DNA of 8,522 nucleotides, taken from positions 1 to 8,522 of the forward strand of contig DOWQ01000141.1 of assembly GCA_003519485.1 (NCBI GenBank), given 5' to 3'. Both the position numbers and the translations under genes were made by a program. This DNA comes from Streptomyces sp. (GTDB taxonomy: Bacteria; Actinomycetota; Actinomycetes; Streptomycetales; Streptomycetaceae). The notes below the pieces were generated by a model. That model was not told the origin of the DNA. It worked only from the letters and a program-made list of their open reading frames with translations, and did no database searches. Below, in pieces: positions 1 through 7,277 of the stretch; positions within the stretch are counted from its first letter, which is position 1; the number at the start of each line of letters is the position of its first letter.

Positions 1-147
1 GGCGACGGCCTGGTTGCCGCCCTTGCCGCCCGGATGCACGGCCAGGTCGCCGCCGAGCACGGTTTCGCCGACCGCCGGGCGGCGGTCGACCCCGATCACC
101 AGGTCGGCGTTGGCCGAGCCCACGACCAGCAGGTCGTAGACATGCAT
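1..147 (-). CDS. rbsK: Ribokinase, N-terminal part (runs off the left edge)
   Basis: Ribokinase of the PfkB family phosphorylates D-ribose to ribose 5-phosphate with ATP in the cytoplasm. Only the first 49 codons are inside the window. The sequence shows the N-terminal family signature: a beta strand VVGSANADLV at residues 8-17, then GETVLGGDL at 27-35 and the conserved sugar-binding glycine-rich HPGGKGGNQAVA at 38-49, where ribokinases have GGKGANQAVA. The ATG at 145-147 has a Shine-Dalgarno-like GAAGGA (minus strand, positions 152-157) about 4 bases upstream. It starts 20 bases after the stop of a truncated rbsB-like reading frame (168-170), the spacing expected inside a ribose operon. No promoter is obvious in the short stretch upstream. 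The reading frame is open to the window edge. Confidence in the family is high; the substrate is inferred from the family signature and the rbsB-like neighbour. Confidence 0.93.
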   Translation of the reverse strand, partial: MHVYDLLVVGSANADLVIGVDRRPAVGETVLGGDLAVHPGGKGGNQAVA

Positions 148-167
148 CGTGTCCTTCTTTCTCCCGT

Positions 168-272
168 TCAGGAGGACGGGCCGGCGACCTTCTCGGCGGT
201 GACCACCGTCACCGGGACCTCGATCGTGCTGTCGGCCTTCCCGTCCTTGGCGAGCCCGACGGCGTTCCCTGC
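168..272 (-). pseudogene. 3' remnant of a ribose ABC transporter substrate-binding protein gene (rbsB-like)
   Basis: Reading the minus strand from about 272 down to the TGA at 168-170 gives a C-terminal tail with the run STIEVPVTVVTAEKV. This resembles the last beta strand and tail of periplasmic sugar-binding proteins of the RbsB type (pattern: basic/acidic turn, then I-x-VPV-x-VVT). The tail ends 20 bases before the ATG of rbsK, where rbsB would be expected in a ribose operon. Upstream of about residue -35 from the stop, the same frame stays open but reads as low-complexity, non-protein-like sequence (Pro/Ser/Gln/His) through the DnaA-box region, with no start codon or signal peptide. I infer that the body of rbsB and everything upstream was deleted, leaving about 100 bp. 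The match is short, so a database comparison of the tail would decide it. Confidence 0.6.
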
Positions 273-350
273 CGTCGGCCTGCCTTGATTGTGGCGGCTG
301 TTGAGCGACTGTGGCGGCGAATGTGCCGTCCTTCACGGCCGGCCGCGGTG

Positions 351-383
351 TTGTCCACAGCCTTCTCCACAGCGTTGTCCACA
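351..383 (+). promoter_or_regulatory. Array of three DnaA boxes upstream of recD2
   Basis: Three 9-mers lie in the same orientation at an exact 12-bp step: TTGTCCACA at 351-359, TTCTCCACA at 363-371 and TTGTCCACA at 375-383. TTGTCCACA is the preferred form of the DnaA box in Streptomyces. The middle copy differs at one base. The array ends about 40 bp before the recD2 start codon. It is outside oriC (no dnaA or dnaN here), so it is more likely a DnaA-controlled promoter or a titration site than an origin; this role is inferred. Confidence 0.75.
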
Positions 384-411
384 GGCTGGGCGGAGTGTGG
401 GCGGTCGGCGG

Positions 412-424
412 TAACGTCGCGGCA
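412..424 (+). promoter_or_regulatory. Probable -10 box of a leaderless recD2 transcript
   Basis: TAACGT at 412-417 fits the TANNNT pattern of actinobacterial -10 elements. It lies exactly 12 to 7 bases upstream of the A of the recD2 ATG at 424. No Shine-Dalgarno sequence precedes that ATG (the preceding bases are gtcgcggc). The geometry fits transcription starting at the A of the start codon, a common arrangement in actinobacteria. No convincing -35 is visible; the DnaA boxes would span roughly -73 to -41. Confidence 0.4.
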
Positions 425-2634
425 TGGTGCAATCGGCAGTGGTGGAAGGGGTCCTGGAGCGGATCACCTACGCCAATGAGGACAACGGCTACACGGTGGC
501 CCGGGTCGACACCGGCCGCGGCGCGGGCGATCTGCTGACGGTCGTCGGCTCGCTGCTGGGCGCGCAGCCCGGTGAGTCGCTGCGGATGGAGGGCCGCTGG
601 GGCTCCCACCCGCAGTACGGCAAGCAGTTCACCGTCGACAACTACACCACCGTGCTCCCCGCCACCGTCCAGGGCATCCGCCGTTATCTGGGCTCCGGGC
701 TGATCAAGGGGATCGGGCCGCGGATCGCCGAGCGGATCGTCGACCACTTCGGGGTCGCCACGCTGGAGATCATCGAGGAGGAGCCGAAGCGGCTCGTCGA
801 GGTGCCCGGGCTCGGGCCCAAGCGCACCCGGCTGATCGGCGCGGCCTGGGAGGAGCAGAAGGCGATCAAGGAGGTGATGATATTCCTCCAGGGCGTCGGC
901 GTCTCCACCTCCATCGCCGTCCGGATCTACAAGAAGTACGGCGACGCCTCGATCTCCGTGGTGCGGAACCAGCCCTACCGGCTCGCGGCGGACGTCTGGG
1001 GCATCGGCTTCCTCACCGCCGACCGGATCGCCCAGGCCGTCGGGATACCGCACGACAGCCCCGAGCGGGTGAAGGCCGGCCTGCAGTACGCCCTCTCGCA
1101 GTCCTCCGACCAGGGCCACTGCTACCTGCCCGAGGAGCGGCTCATCGCCGACGCGGTGAAGTTGCTCCAGGTCGACACCGGGCTCGTCATCGACTGCCTC
1201 GGCGAGCTGGCCGGCGAGGAGGAGGGCGTCGTACGGCAGGCGGTGCCCGGCGAGGAGGAGGGGCAGCCGGTGTCGGCGGTGTATCTGGTGCCCTTCCACC
1301 GTGCGGAGTTGTCCCTCGCGGGCCAGCTGCTGCGGCTGCTGCGCACCGACGAGGATCGGCTGCCCGGCTTCCACTCCGTCGACTGGGACAAGGCCCTGGC
1401 CTGGCTGGGCGGCCGGACGGGCGCGGAGCTGGCGCCGGAGCAGCGGGCGGCGGTGCGCCTCGCGCTGACCGAGAAGGTCGCCGTGCTGACCGGCGGCCCG
1501 GGCTGCGGCAAGTCCTTCACCGTACGGTCGGTGGTCGAGCTGGCCCGGGCGAAGCAGGCCAAGGTGGTGCTGGCGGCGCCCACCGGCCGGGCCGCGAAGC
1601 GGCTCGCCGAGCTGACGGGCGCCGAGGCGTCGACCGTCCACCGGCTGCTGGAGCTCCGGCCGGGCGGTGACGCGGCGTACGACCGGGACCGGCCGCTGGA
1701 CGCGGACCTGGTCGTCGTCGACGAGGCGTCGATGCTCGATCTGCTGCTCGCCAACAAGCTGGTGAAGGCGGTTCCGCCCGGCGCGCATCTGCTGCTGGTG
1801 GGGGATGTGGACCAGCTGCCGTCGGTGGGCGCCGGCGAGGTGCTGCGGGACCTGCTCGCGAAGGACGGCCCGGTGCCGGCCGTGCGGCTCACCAGGATCT
1901 TCCGGCAGGCCCAGCAGTCGGGCGTGGTGACCAACGCCCACCGCATCAACTCCGGGGTGCAGCCCATCACTCAGGGGCTGGCCGACTTCTTCCTGTTCCC
2001 CGAGGAGGACTCCGAGGAGGCGGGCCGGCTCACGGTCGACGTGGTGGCCCGCCGCATTCCCGCGAAGTTCGGCCTCGACCCGCGCCGGGACGTCCAGGTA
2101 CTGGCGCCGATGCACCGCGGGCCGGCCGGCGCGGGCGCGCTCAACGGGCTGCTCCAGCAGGCCGTCACCCCGGCCCGGCCCGACCTCCCGGAGCGCCGCT
2201 TCGGCGGGCGGGTCTTCCGGGTCGGCGACAAGGTCACCCAGATCCGCAACAACTACGAAAAGGGGCGGAACGGCGTCTTCAACGGCACGGTCGGCGTCGT
2301 CACCTCGCTGAGCAACGACGACCAGCGGCTGACCGTGCTCACCGACGAGGACGAGGAGGTGCCGTACGACTTCGACGAGCTGGACGAGTTGGCGCACGCC
2401 TACGCCGTCACGATCCACCGCTCCCAGGGCAGCGAGTATCCGGCCGTGGTGATCCCGGTGACCACCGGCGCCTGGATGATGCTCCAGCGGAACCTGCTCT
2501 ACACGGCGGTCACCCGTGCGAAACGGCTGGTCGTGCTCGTGGGCTCGCGCCGGGCGCTCGGCCAGGCGGTGCGCACCGTATCGGCCGGGCGGCGTTGCAC
2601 GGCGCTCGACCACCGGCTCAGCGGGGTGATCTGA
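424..2634 (+). CDS. recD2: RecD2-type ATP-dependent DNA helicase
   Basis: SF1B 5'-3' DNA helicase of the RecD2 class, found without RecB/RecC partners and linked to DNA repair and replication-fork maintenance in the cytoplasm. The 736-residue length is normal for RecD2. Order of parts: an N-terminal OB-like domain (about 1-80); helix-hairpin-helix repeats IKGIGPRIAERI (94-105), VPGLGPKR (127-134) and WGIGFLTADRIA (192-203), which distinguish RecD2 from the shorter RecD; Walker A GGPGCGKS (357-364); motif Ia APTGRAAKRL (385-394); Walker B VVDEASM (431-437); motif III GDVDQLPSVG (460-469); and motif IV region RIFRQ (491-495). An SH3-like segment follows at about 590-655, then motifs V/VI TIHRSQGSEYP (663-673) and LLYTAVTRAK (691-700). 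All catalytic motifs are intact. The ATG at 424 is chosen because the N-terminal sequence (VEGVLERITYANEDNGYTV) matches RecD2 starts closely; there is no Shine-Dalgarno sequence. The gene stands alone, 184 bp before citA. Confidence 0.95.
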   Translation: MVQSAVVEGVLERITYANEDNGYTVARVDTGRGAGDLLTVVGSLLGAQPGESLRMEGRWGSHPQYGKQFTVDNYTTVLPATVQGIRRYLGSGLIKGIGPRIAERIVDHFGVATLEIIEEEPKRLVEVPGLGPKRTRLIGAAWEEQKAIKEVMIFLQGVGVSTSIAVRIYKKYGDASISVVRNQPYRLAADVWGIGFLTADRIAQAVGIPHDSPERVKAGLQYALSQSSDQGHCYLPEERLIADAVKLLQVDTGLVIDCLGELAGEEEGVVRQAVPGEEEGQPVSAVYLVPFHRAELSLAGQLLRLLRTDEDRLPGFHSVDWDKALAWLGGRTGAELAPEQRAAVRLALTEKVAVLTGGPGCGKSFTVRSVVELARAKQAKVVLAAPTGRAAKRLAELTGAEASTVHRLLELRPGGDAAYDRDRPLDADLVVVDEASMLDLLLANKLVKAVPPGAHLLLVGDVDQLPSVGAGEVLRDLLAKDGPVPAVRLTRIFRQAQQSGVVTNAHRINSGVQPITQGLADFFLFPEEDSEEAGRLTVDVVARRIPAKFGLDPRRDVQVLAPMHRGPAGAGALNGLLQQAVTPARPDLPERRFGGRVFRVGDKVTQIRNNYEKGRNGVFNGTVGVVTSLSNDDQRLTVLTDEDEEVPYDFDELDELAHAYAVTIHRSQGSEYPAVVIPVTTGAWMMLQRNLLYTAVTRAKRLVVLVGSRRALGQAVRTVSAGRRCTALDHRLSGVI

Positions 2635-2818
2635 GGTGTTTTGCGCCCGCGTCTTTCCCAAACGGGGCGAAGAGGGGCAGGATGGGCGCGCATGCGGCAC
2701 TGCGTGCCATTAATAGGCCTGACGGCCGACCCCGAGTGCACGGTCACGCGCCAGATGGGGGAAGGTAGAGACAGTCAGGGCACCTCGAAGAAGAGGCACA
2801 ACGTCGGTGAGGGATGAC

Positions 2819-4108
<1,290 letters not shown>

Positions 4109-4139
4109 CGATCGGCTGCCCGAGACAGATGCCCTGACG

Positions 4140-4174
4140 CGATGGGGCCACCCGCACGGGGGGTGGCCCCATCG
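4140..4174 (+). terminator. Strong stem-loop terminator after citA
   Basis: A perfect 14-bp inverted repeat, 4140-4153 against 4161-4174 (CGATGGGGCCACCC and its complement), with a 7-base loop. It starts 31 bases after the citA stop. There is no T-run, which is usual for high-GC actinobacterial terminators. Because the stem is perfectly symmetric it would also work on transcripts arriving from the minus strand. Confidence 0.85.
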
Positions 4175-4246
4175 TCGCGTTCCGGGCGAGGCGCGGCGGG
4201 GTTTCCGGGCGTGGGGCGAGGGCGGGCCACGCCGGGGGCGGCAGGT

Positions 4247-4275
4247 GGGCGTGAAGGCAGGGCGTGAAGGCAGGG
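4247..4275. repeat. 13-bp tandem direct repeat, two copies
   Basis: GGGCGTGAAGGCA occurs at 4247-4259 and again immediately at 4260-4272, followed by a further GGG. The copies are identical. The repeat lies about 12 bases before the first hairpin of the 6C-type RNA, where its promoter would be expected. It may be a protein-binding direct repeat or simple slippage; nothing in the sequence decides which. Confidence 0.8.
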
Positions 4276-4280
4276 AGGGA

Positions 4281-4380
4281 AAGCGAAGAGCGCTCCGCGA
4301 CCGATCCCCCCACGGGTCGATCGACGGAGCGCTCTCCATTCCCGGGTCGGATTCCCCCCACGGGATCCGGCCGGGTGTCT
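4281..4380 (+). ncRNA. 6C-type small RNA (two hairpins with C6 loops)
   Basis: Two consecutive stem-loops each carry a run of six cytosines next to or in the loop, followed by ACGGG; this is the defining architecture of the actinobacterial 6C RNA family. Hairpin 1: an 11-bp perfect outer stem, 4287-4297 (AGAGCGCTCCG) with 4325-4335, an inner 5-bp stem, 4298-4302 with 4315-4319, and C6 at 4306-4311. Hairpin 2: 4341-4345 with 4371-4375, 4348-4352 with 4365-4369, 4354-4356 with 4362-4364, and C6 at 4354-4359. The 11-mer CCCCCCACGGG is identical in both loops. The strand is set by the C-runs, so it is read in the same direction as citA. The ends are approximate, and I see no good -10 box just upstream, so the 5' end could come from its own weak promoter or from processing. 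In mycobacteria this family acts as a trans-acting regulatory RNA through its C-rich loops; a similar role here is inferred. Confidence 0.85.
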
Positions 4381-4382
4381 CC

Positions 4383-4406
4383 CTGACCGCGATGTCCGCG
4401 GGTCAG
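4383..4406 (+). terminator. Third hairpin behind the 6C RNA, possible terminator
   Basis: CTGACCGCG (4383-4391) pairs with CGC (4397-4399) plus GGTCAG (4401-4406), with one bulged G and a 5-base loop. It is followed by AAACTCTC rather than a T-run. It lies three bases past the approximate end of the 6C RNA and could be its terminator or a third structural element. Confidence 0.45.
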
Positions 4407-4672
4407 AAACTCTCGGGCCGTGCGGTCGTGCGGTGGCGCCTTGTCCTGCCGCCGATGCGATCTGCCGGGACGAGCACGTACGGGAGGGCCGCTCAAAGCT
4501 CCCCGGGCACGCGCCCCGGCCACGCACAGCCGGATTCCGTCCCCAAGACGATCCCGACCTGGCGGATGCGACACCCCGCCGGAGGTGTTGCATCGCCCGG
4601 TTAGACTCCCGACCCCCCTCAATGGTTACCTGCCAATGATTGTGATCTGGGTCTCATGCCATAAGGGGGTCA
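4407..4672. other. Gene-free stretch with an inverted repeat and a -10-like box
   Basis: No reading frame here looks like a protein. The notable element is an inverted repeat, GATGCGACACC (4565-4575) against GGTGTTGCATC (4584-4594). It has an 8-base spacer and one G-U pair, and three more pairs lie beyond a bulged base (4561-4563 with 4595-4597). A -10-like TAGACT at 4602-4607 follows directly. From about 4615 the GC content falls (31 of 60 bases G or C in 4621-4680), typical of a promoter region. Reading rightwards the arrangement resembles an operator overlapping a promoter. On a transcript the repeat could instead be a terminator; it pairs slightly better on the plus strand than as a copA terminator. 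Confidence 0.45.
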
Positions 4673-4747
4673 ATGGGGGCAAGGGGTTCGATAAGGAGAT
4701 CGAGACAGTTGCGTGAGGGTGTCGTGCAGCTGTTGGTGATTACGTGA
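4673..4747 (+). CDS. Small ORF, 24 codons, overlapping the copA 3' end (possible truncated gene)
   Basis: An ATG at 4673 has a strong Shine-Dalgarno, AAGGGGG at 4663-4669, three bases upstream. It opens a 24-residue frame beginning MGARGSIRRSRQLREG and ending in a TGA at 4745-4747, just beyond the convergent copA stop at 4740-4742. I do not recognise the product. It is basic at its N-terminus, with a hydrophobic end, and uses codons rare in Streptomyces (ATA, AGG, AGA). With the promoter-like region upstream it may be the start of a gene whose body was lost when it was joined to copA, or a short leader peptide, or chance. Translation is unproven. Confidence 0.25.
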   Translation: MGARGSIRRSRQLREGVVQLLVIT

Positions 4748-7193
4748 AGGTACGCAATCGCAGACTGTTCGTGACCACGAAGACGGACGAAAAGGCCATC
4801 GCGGCGCCTGCGATCATGGGGCTGAGGAATCCGGCCGCGGCGAGCGGCAGCGCCGCCACGTTGTAGCCGAAGGCCCAGAAAAGATTGCCCTTGATGGTGC
4901 CGAGGGTACGCCGGGAGAGCCGGATCGCGTCCGCCGCGACCCGAGGGTCGCCCCGCACCAGCGTCAGGTCGCCCGCCTCGATGGCCGCGTCCGTGCCGGT
5001 TCCCATCGCCAGCCCGAGGTCGGCGGTGGCCAGCGCGGCCGCGTCGTTGACGCCGTCGCCGACCATGGCGACGGACCGGCCCTCGGCCTGGAGCCGCCGG
5101 ACGACCGCGACCTTGTCCTGCGGCAGCACCTCGGCGATCACCTCGTCGATGCCGGCCGCACGGGCGACGGACTCGGCCACCGCCCGGTTGTCCCCGGTGA
5201 GCAGGATGGGCGTGAGCCCCAGCGCGCGCAGTTCGGCGACGGCCGCGGCGCTGCTGTCCTTGATCGCGTCGGCGACGGTGAGCACACCGCGCACCCGCCC
5301 GTCCCAGGCGACGAACACCGCCGTCCGGCCTTCCGCCTCGGCGGCGGCCTTCGCCACGGCGAGCCCGTCCGGCAGTACGAGCCCGTCCGGCAGTTCGACG
5401 GACGGCTCGTCGAACAGCTTCTCCCTGCCGACCAGCACCGCGCGGCCCTCGACGACGCCGCGGACCCCGAGGCCGGGCACGTTCTCGAAGTTCCCGGGCA
5501 TCGGCAGCGGGCCGGCCCGGTCGGCGGCGCCGGTGGCGATCGCCCGCGCGATCGGGTGCTCCGAGGCGTCCTCCAGTGCGCCCGCCAGCCGCAGCAACTC
5601 CCGCTCCTCGGTGCCGGGTGCGGCCAGCACGTCGTGCAGCGTCATCCGCCCGGTGGTGACCGTGCCGGTCTTGTCCAGCACGACTGTGTCCACCCGGCAG
5701 GTCGACTCCAGCACCTCCGGACCCTTGATCAGGATGCCGAGCTGGGCGCCGCGGCCCGTACCGACCATGAGAGCGGTCGGTGTGGCCAGGCCCAGGGCGC
5801 AGGGGCACGCGATGATCAGTACCGCGACGGCGGCCGTGAAGGCGGCGGTGACATCGCCGTCCGCCAGCAGCCAGCCGGCCAGCGTGCCCAGCGCAATCAG
5901 CATGACCACCGGCACGAAGACGGCGGAGATCCGGTCGGCGAGGCGCTGCACCTCGGCCTTGCCGTTCTGCGCCTCCTCGACCAGCGCGGCCATCCGAGCC
6001 AGCTGGGTGTCGCCGCCGACACGGGTGGCCTCCACGACCAGCCGGCCGGCCGCGTTCACCGTCGCGCCGGTCACAAAGTCGCCCGCGGCCACGTCCACCG
6101 GCATCGACTCGCCGGTCAGCATCGAGGCGTCCACGGCGGAGCGGCCCTCGACGACCAGGCCGTCCGTGGCGATCTTCTCGCCGGGGCGTACGACGAACCG
6201 GGTGCCGACCGTCAGCCGCCCGACGGGCATCCGCTCCTCGCGGCCGTCCTCGCGCAGCACGGCCACGTCCTTGGCGCCGAGCTCCATCAGGGCGCGCAGC
6301 GCAGCGCCGGCCTTGCGCTTGGAGCGCGCCTCCAGATGGCGGCCGAGCAGGATGAAGGTGGTCACCCCGGCGGCGACCTCGAGGTAGAGGGCGGACGAGG
6401 CATCCGCGCGGGAGACGGAGAAGCTGAAGCCGTGCCGCATCCCGGGCATCCCGGCGTCCCCGAGGAACAGCGCCCACAGGGACCAGCCGAAGGCCGCCAG
6501 GGTGCCGACGGAGACGAGCGTGTCCATGGTGGCCGCGCCGTGCCGGAGGTTGGTCCAGGCGGCCCGGTGGAAGGGCAGGGCGCCCCAGACGACGACGGGG
6601 GCGGCGAGAGTGAGCGACAGCCACTGCCAGTTGTCGAACTGGAGCGCGGGCACCATCGCCAGCAGGACGACCGGGACCGACAGCGCGAGCGAGACGAGCA
6701 GCCGCTCGCGCAGCGGCCCGGACTCCTCACGGCCGCCCGCGCCGCCCCGCGACCCCGCCGCCTGTGGTTGCTCACCGCGCGCGGCCGCTTCGGGGGCGGA
6801 GCCGAGAGCGGCGCCCGAAGCGGAAGCCGGGGCCGAACCGGGAGCCGCCGAGGAGGCGGGGACCGGGGCGGAGCCGGGAGTCGCGCCGCAGGCCGGTGCG
6901 GGCCGCGGTTCGGGTGCGGCCTTGGGCTCGGCCGTGTAACCCGTCTTCGCGACAGTGGCGATCAGGTCGTCCACGGCCGTTCCGCCGCCGTGGACCACCC
7001 TCGCCTTCTCCGTCGCGAAGTTCACGGTCGCGGTGACGCCGTCCATCCGGTTGAGCTTCTTCTCGACGCGGGCCGCGCAGGAGGCGCAGGTCATGCCGCC
7101 GATCGCGAGCTCGACCCGGTGCTGGGCGGCGGCGTCGGGCTCGCGCATGGGGGCGTTGCCGGTGGCCGCGGTGTCGGGGGTTGTGCCGGTCAT
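4740..7193 (-). CDS. copA: Copper-exporting P1B-type ATPase
   Basis: Membrane ATPase that exports Cu(I) from the cytoplasm. The 817 residues include, in order: one heavy-metal-associated domain with the Cu(I) site GMTCASC (33-39); an Ala/Pro-rich linker (about 90-160) with three 12-residue repeats based on PGSAP; and membrane helices at about 164-184, 188-208, 224-244 and 268-286. The actuator loop TGES is at 360-363. Helices follow at about 422-442 and 447-470, carrying the transport motif CPC (463-465). Then come the phosphorylated DKTGT (507-511), SEHP (544-547), TGDN (666-669), hinge GDGVND (712-717), and two last helices with YN (777-778) and M-x-x-SS (799-803). CPC, YN and MxxSS together mark the Cu(I) subclass. 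The ATG has GGGAG about 7 bases upstream. An 18-bp in-frame duplication lies in the nucleotide-binding domain (5361-5396). It is downstream of copZ by 84 bp and shares its operator. All catalytic residues are present. Confidence 0.96.
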   Translation of the reverse strand: MTGTTPDTAATGNAPMREPDAAAQHRVELAIGGMTCASCAARVEKKLNRMDGVTATVNFATEKARVVHGGGTAVDDLIATVAKTGYTAEPKAAPEPRPAPACGATPGSAPVPASSAAPGSAPASASGAALGSAPEAAARGEQPQAAGSRGGAGGREESGPLRERLLVSLALSVPVVLLAMVPALQFDNWQWLSLTLAAPVVVWGALPFHRAAWTNLRHGAATMDTLVSVGTLAAFGWSLWALFLGDAGMPGMRHGFSFSVSRADASSALYLEVAAGVTTFILLGRHLEARSKRKAGAALRALMELGAKDVAVLREDGREERMPVGRLTVGTRFVVRPGEKIATDGLVVEGRSAVDASMLTGESMPVDVAAGDFVTGATVNAAGRLVVEATRVGGDTQLARMAALVEEAQNGKAEVQRLADRISAVFVPVVMLIALGTLAGWLLADGDVTAAFTAAVAVLIIACPCALGLATPTALMVGTGRGAQLGILIKGPEVLESTCRVDTVVLDKTGTVTTGRMTLHDVLAAPGTEERELLRLAGALEDASEHPIARAIATGAADRAGPLPMPGNFENVPGLGVRGVVEGRAVLVGREKLFDEPSVELPDGLVLPDGLAVAKAAAEAEGRTAVFVAWDGRVRGVLTVADAIKDSSAAAVAELRALGLTPILLTGDNRAVAESVARAAGIDEVIAEVLPQDKVAVVRRLQAEGRSVAMVGDGVNDAAALATADLGLAMGTGTDAAIEAGDLTLVRGDPRVAADAIRLSRRTLGTIKGNLFWAFGYNVAALPLAAAGFLSPMIAGAAMAFSSVFVVTNSLRLRTFT
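5361..5396. repeat. 18-bp tandem duplication inside copA
   Basis: Two adjacent 18-base units, 5361-5378 and 5379-5396, differ only at one base near the end. They encode the repeated LPDGL at residues 601-605 and 607-611 of CopA. The duplication is in frame and falls in a surface segment of the nucleotide-binding domain, between the SEHP and TGDN motifs, so function is probably kept. Confidence 0.85.
6771..6878. repeat. Degenerate 36-bp repeat coding the CopA linker
   Basis: Residues 106-141 of CopA show three copies of a 12-residue unit at exact period, with PGSAP at 106, PGSAP at 118 and LGSAP at 130. The DNA copies have diverged. They form the flexible Ala/Pro linker between the metal-binding domain and the first membrane helix. 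Confidence 0.6.
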
Positions 7194-7217
7194 ATCGGAT
7201 CTCCCGGGGCGGAGGGC

Positions 7218-7258
7218 CGGGCGCCGCAGCGGCCGGAGGCGCGGCGCGGCAGCGCCCG
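7218..7258 (-). promoter_or_regulatory. Stem-loop between copZ and copA
   Basis: In the 84-bp gap between the genes, GCAGCGCCCG (7249-7258) pairs with CGGGCGCCGC (7218-7227) over 10 bp including one G-U pair, around a 21-base GC-rich loop that can pair further. It starts 20 bases after the copZ stop and ends about 11 bases before the copA Shine-Dalgarno. It could be a leaky terminator or a processing/stability element giving more chaperone than ATPase. The structure is seen; the role is inferred. Confidence 0.5.
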
Positions 7259-7277
7259 TCGTCGGGCCATCGTCGGG

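Noticed and set aside
351..383. Chromosomal origin of replication
   Set aside because: Only three DnaA boxes, no dnaA or dnaN beside them and no AT-rich unwinding region; Streptomyces oriC holds many more boxes between dnaA and dnaN.
2783..2796. Small hairpin CCTC-gaagaa-GAGG before citA
   Set aside because: Only four pairs; too weak to support a regulatory claim.
2807..2818. Upstream GTG as the citA start
   Set aside because: It adds only four residues (MRDD); the GTG at 2819 has the better-spaced ribosome site and gives the usual MSDNS start.
4287..4375. Pair of ordinary convergent terminators
   Set aside because: The shared CCCCCCACGGG in both loops and the regular two-hairpin layout fit 6C RNA better than two unrelated terminators, and citA already has its own terminator at 4140-4174.
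4675..4700. tRNA gene, suggested by a GGTTCGA T-loop-like string at 4685-4691
   Set aside because: No acceptor, D or anticodon stems can be drawn around it.
4654..6624. Minus-strand frame of 656 codons inside copA
   Set aside because: It is the +1 shadow of copA with extreme Arg/Gly content and no recognisable motif.
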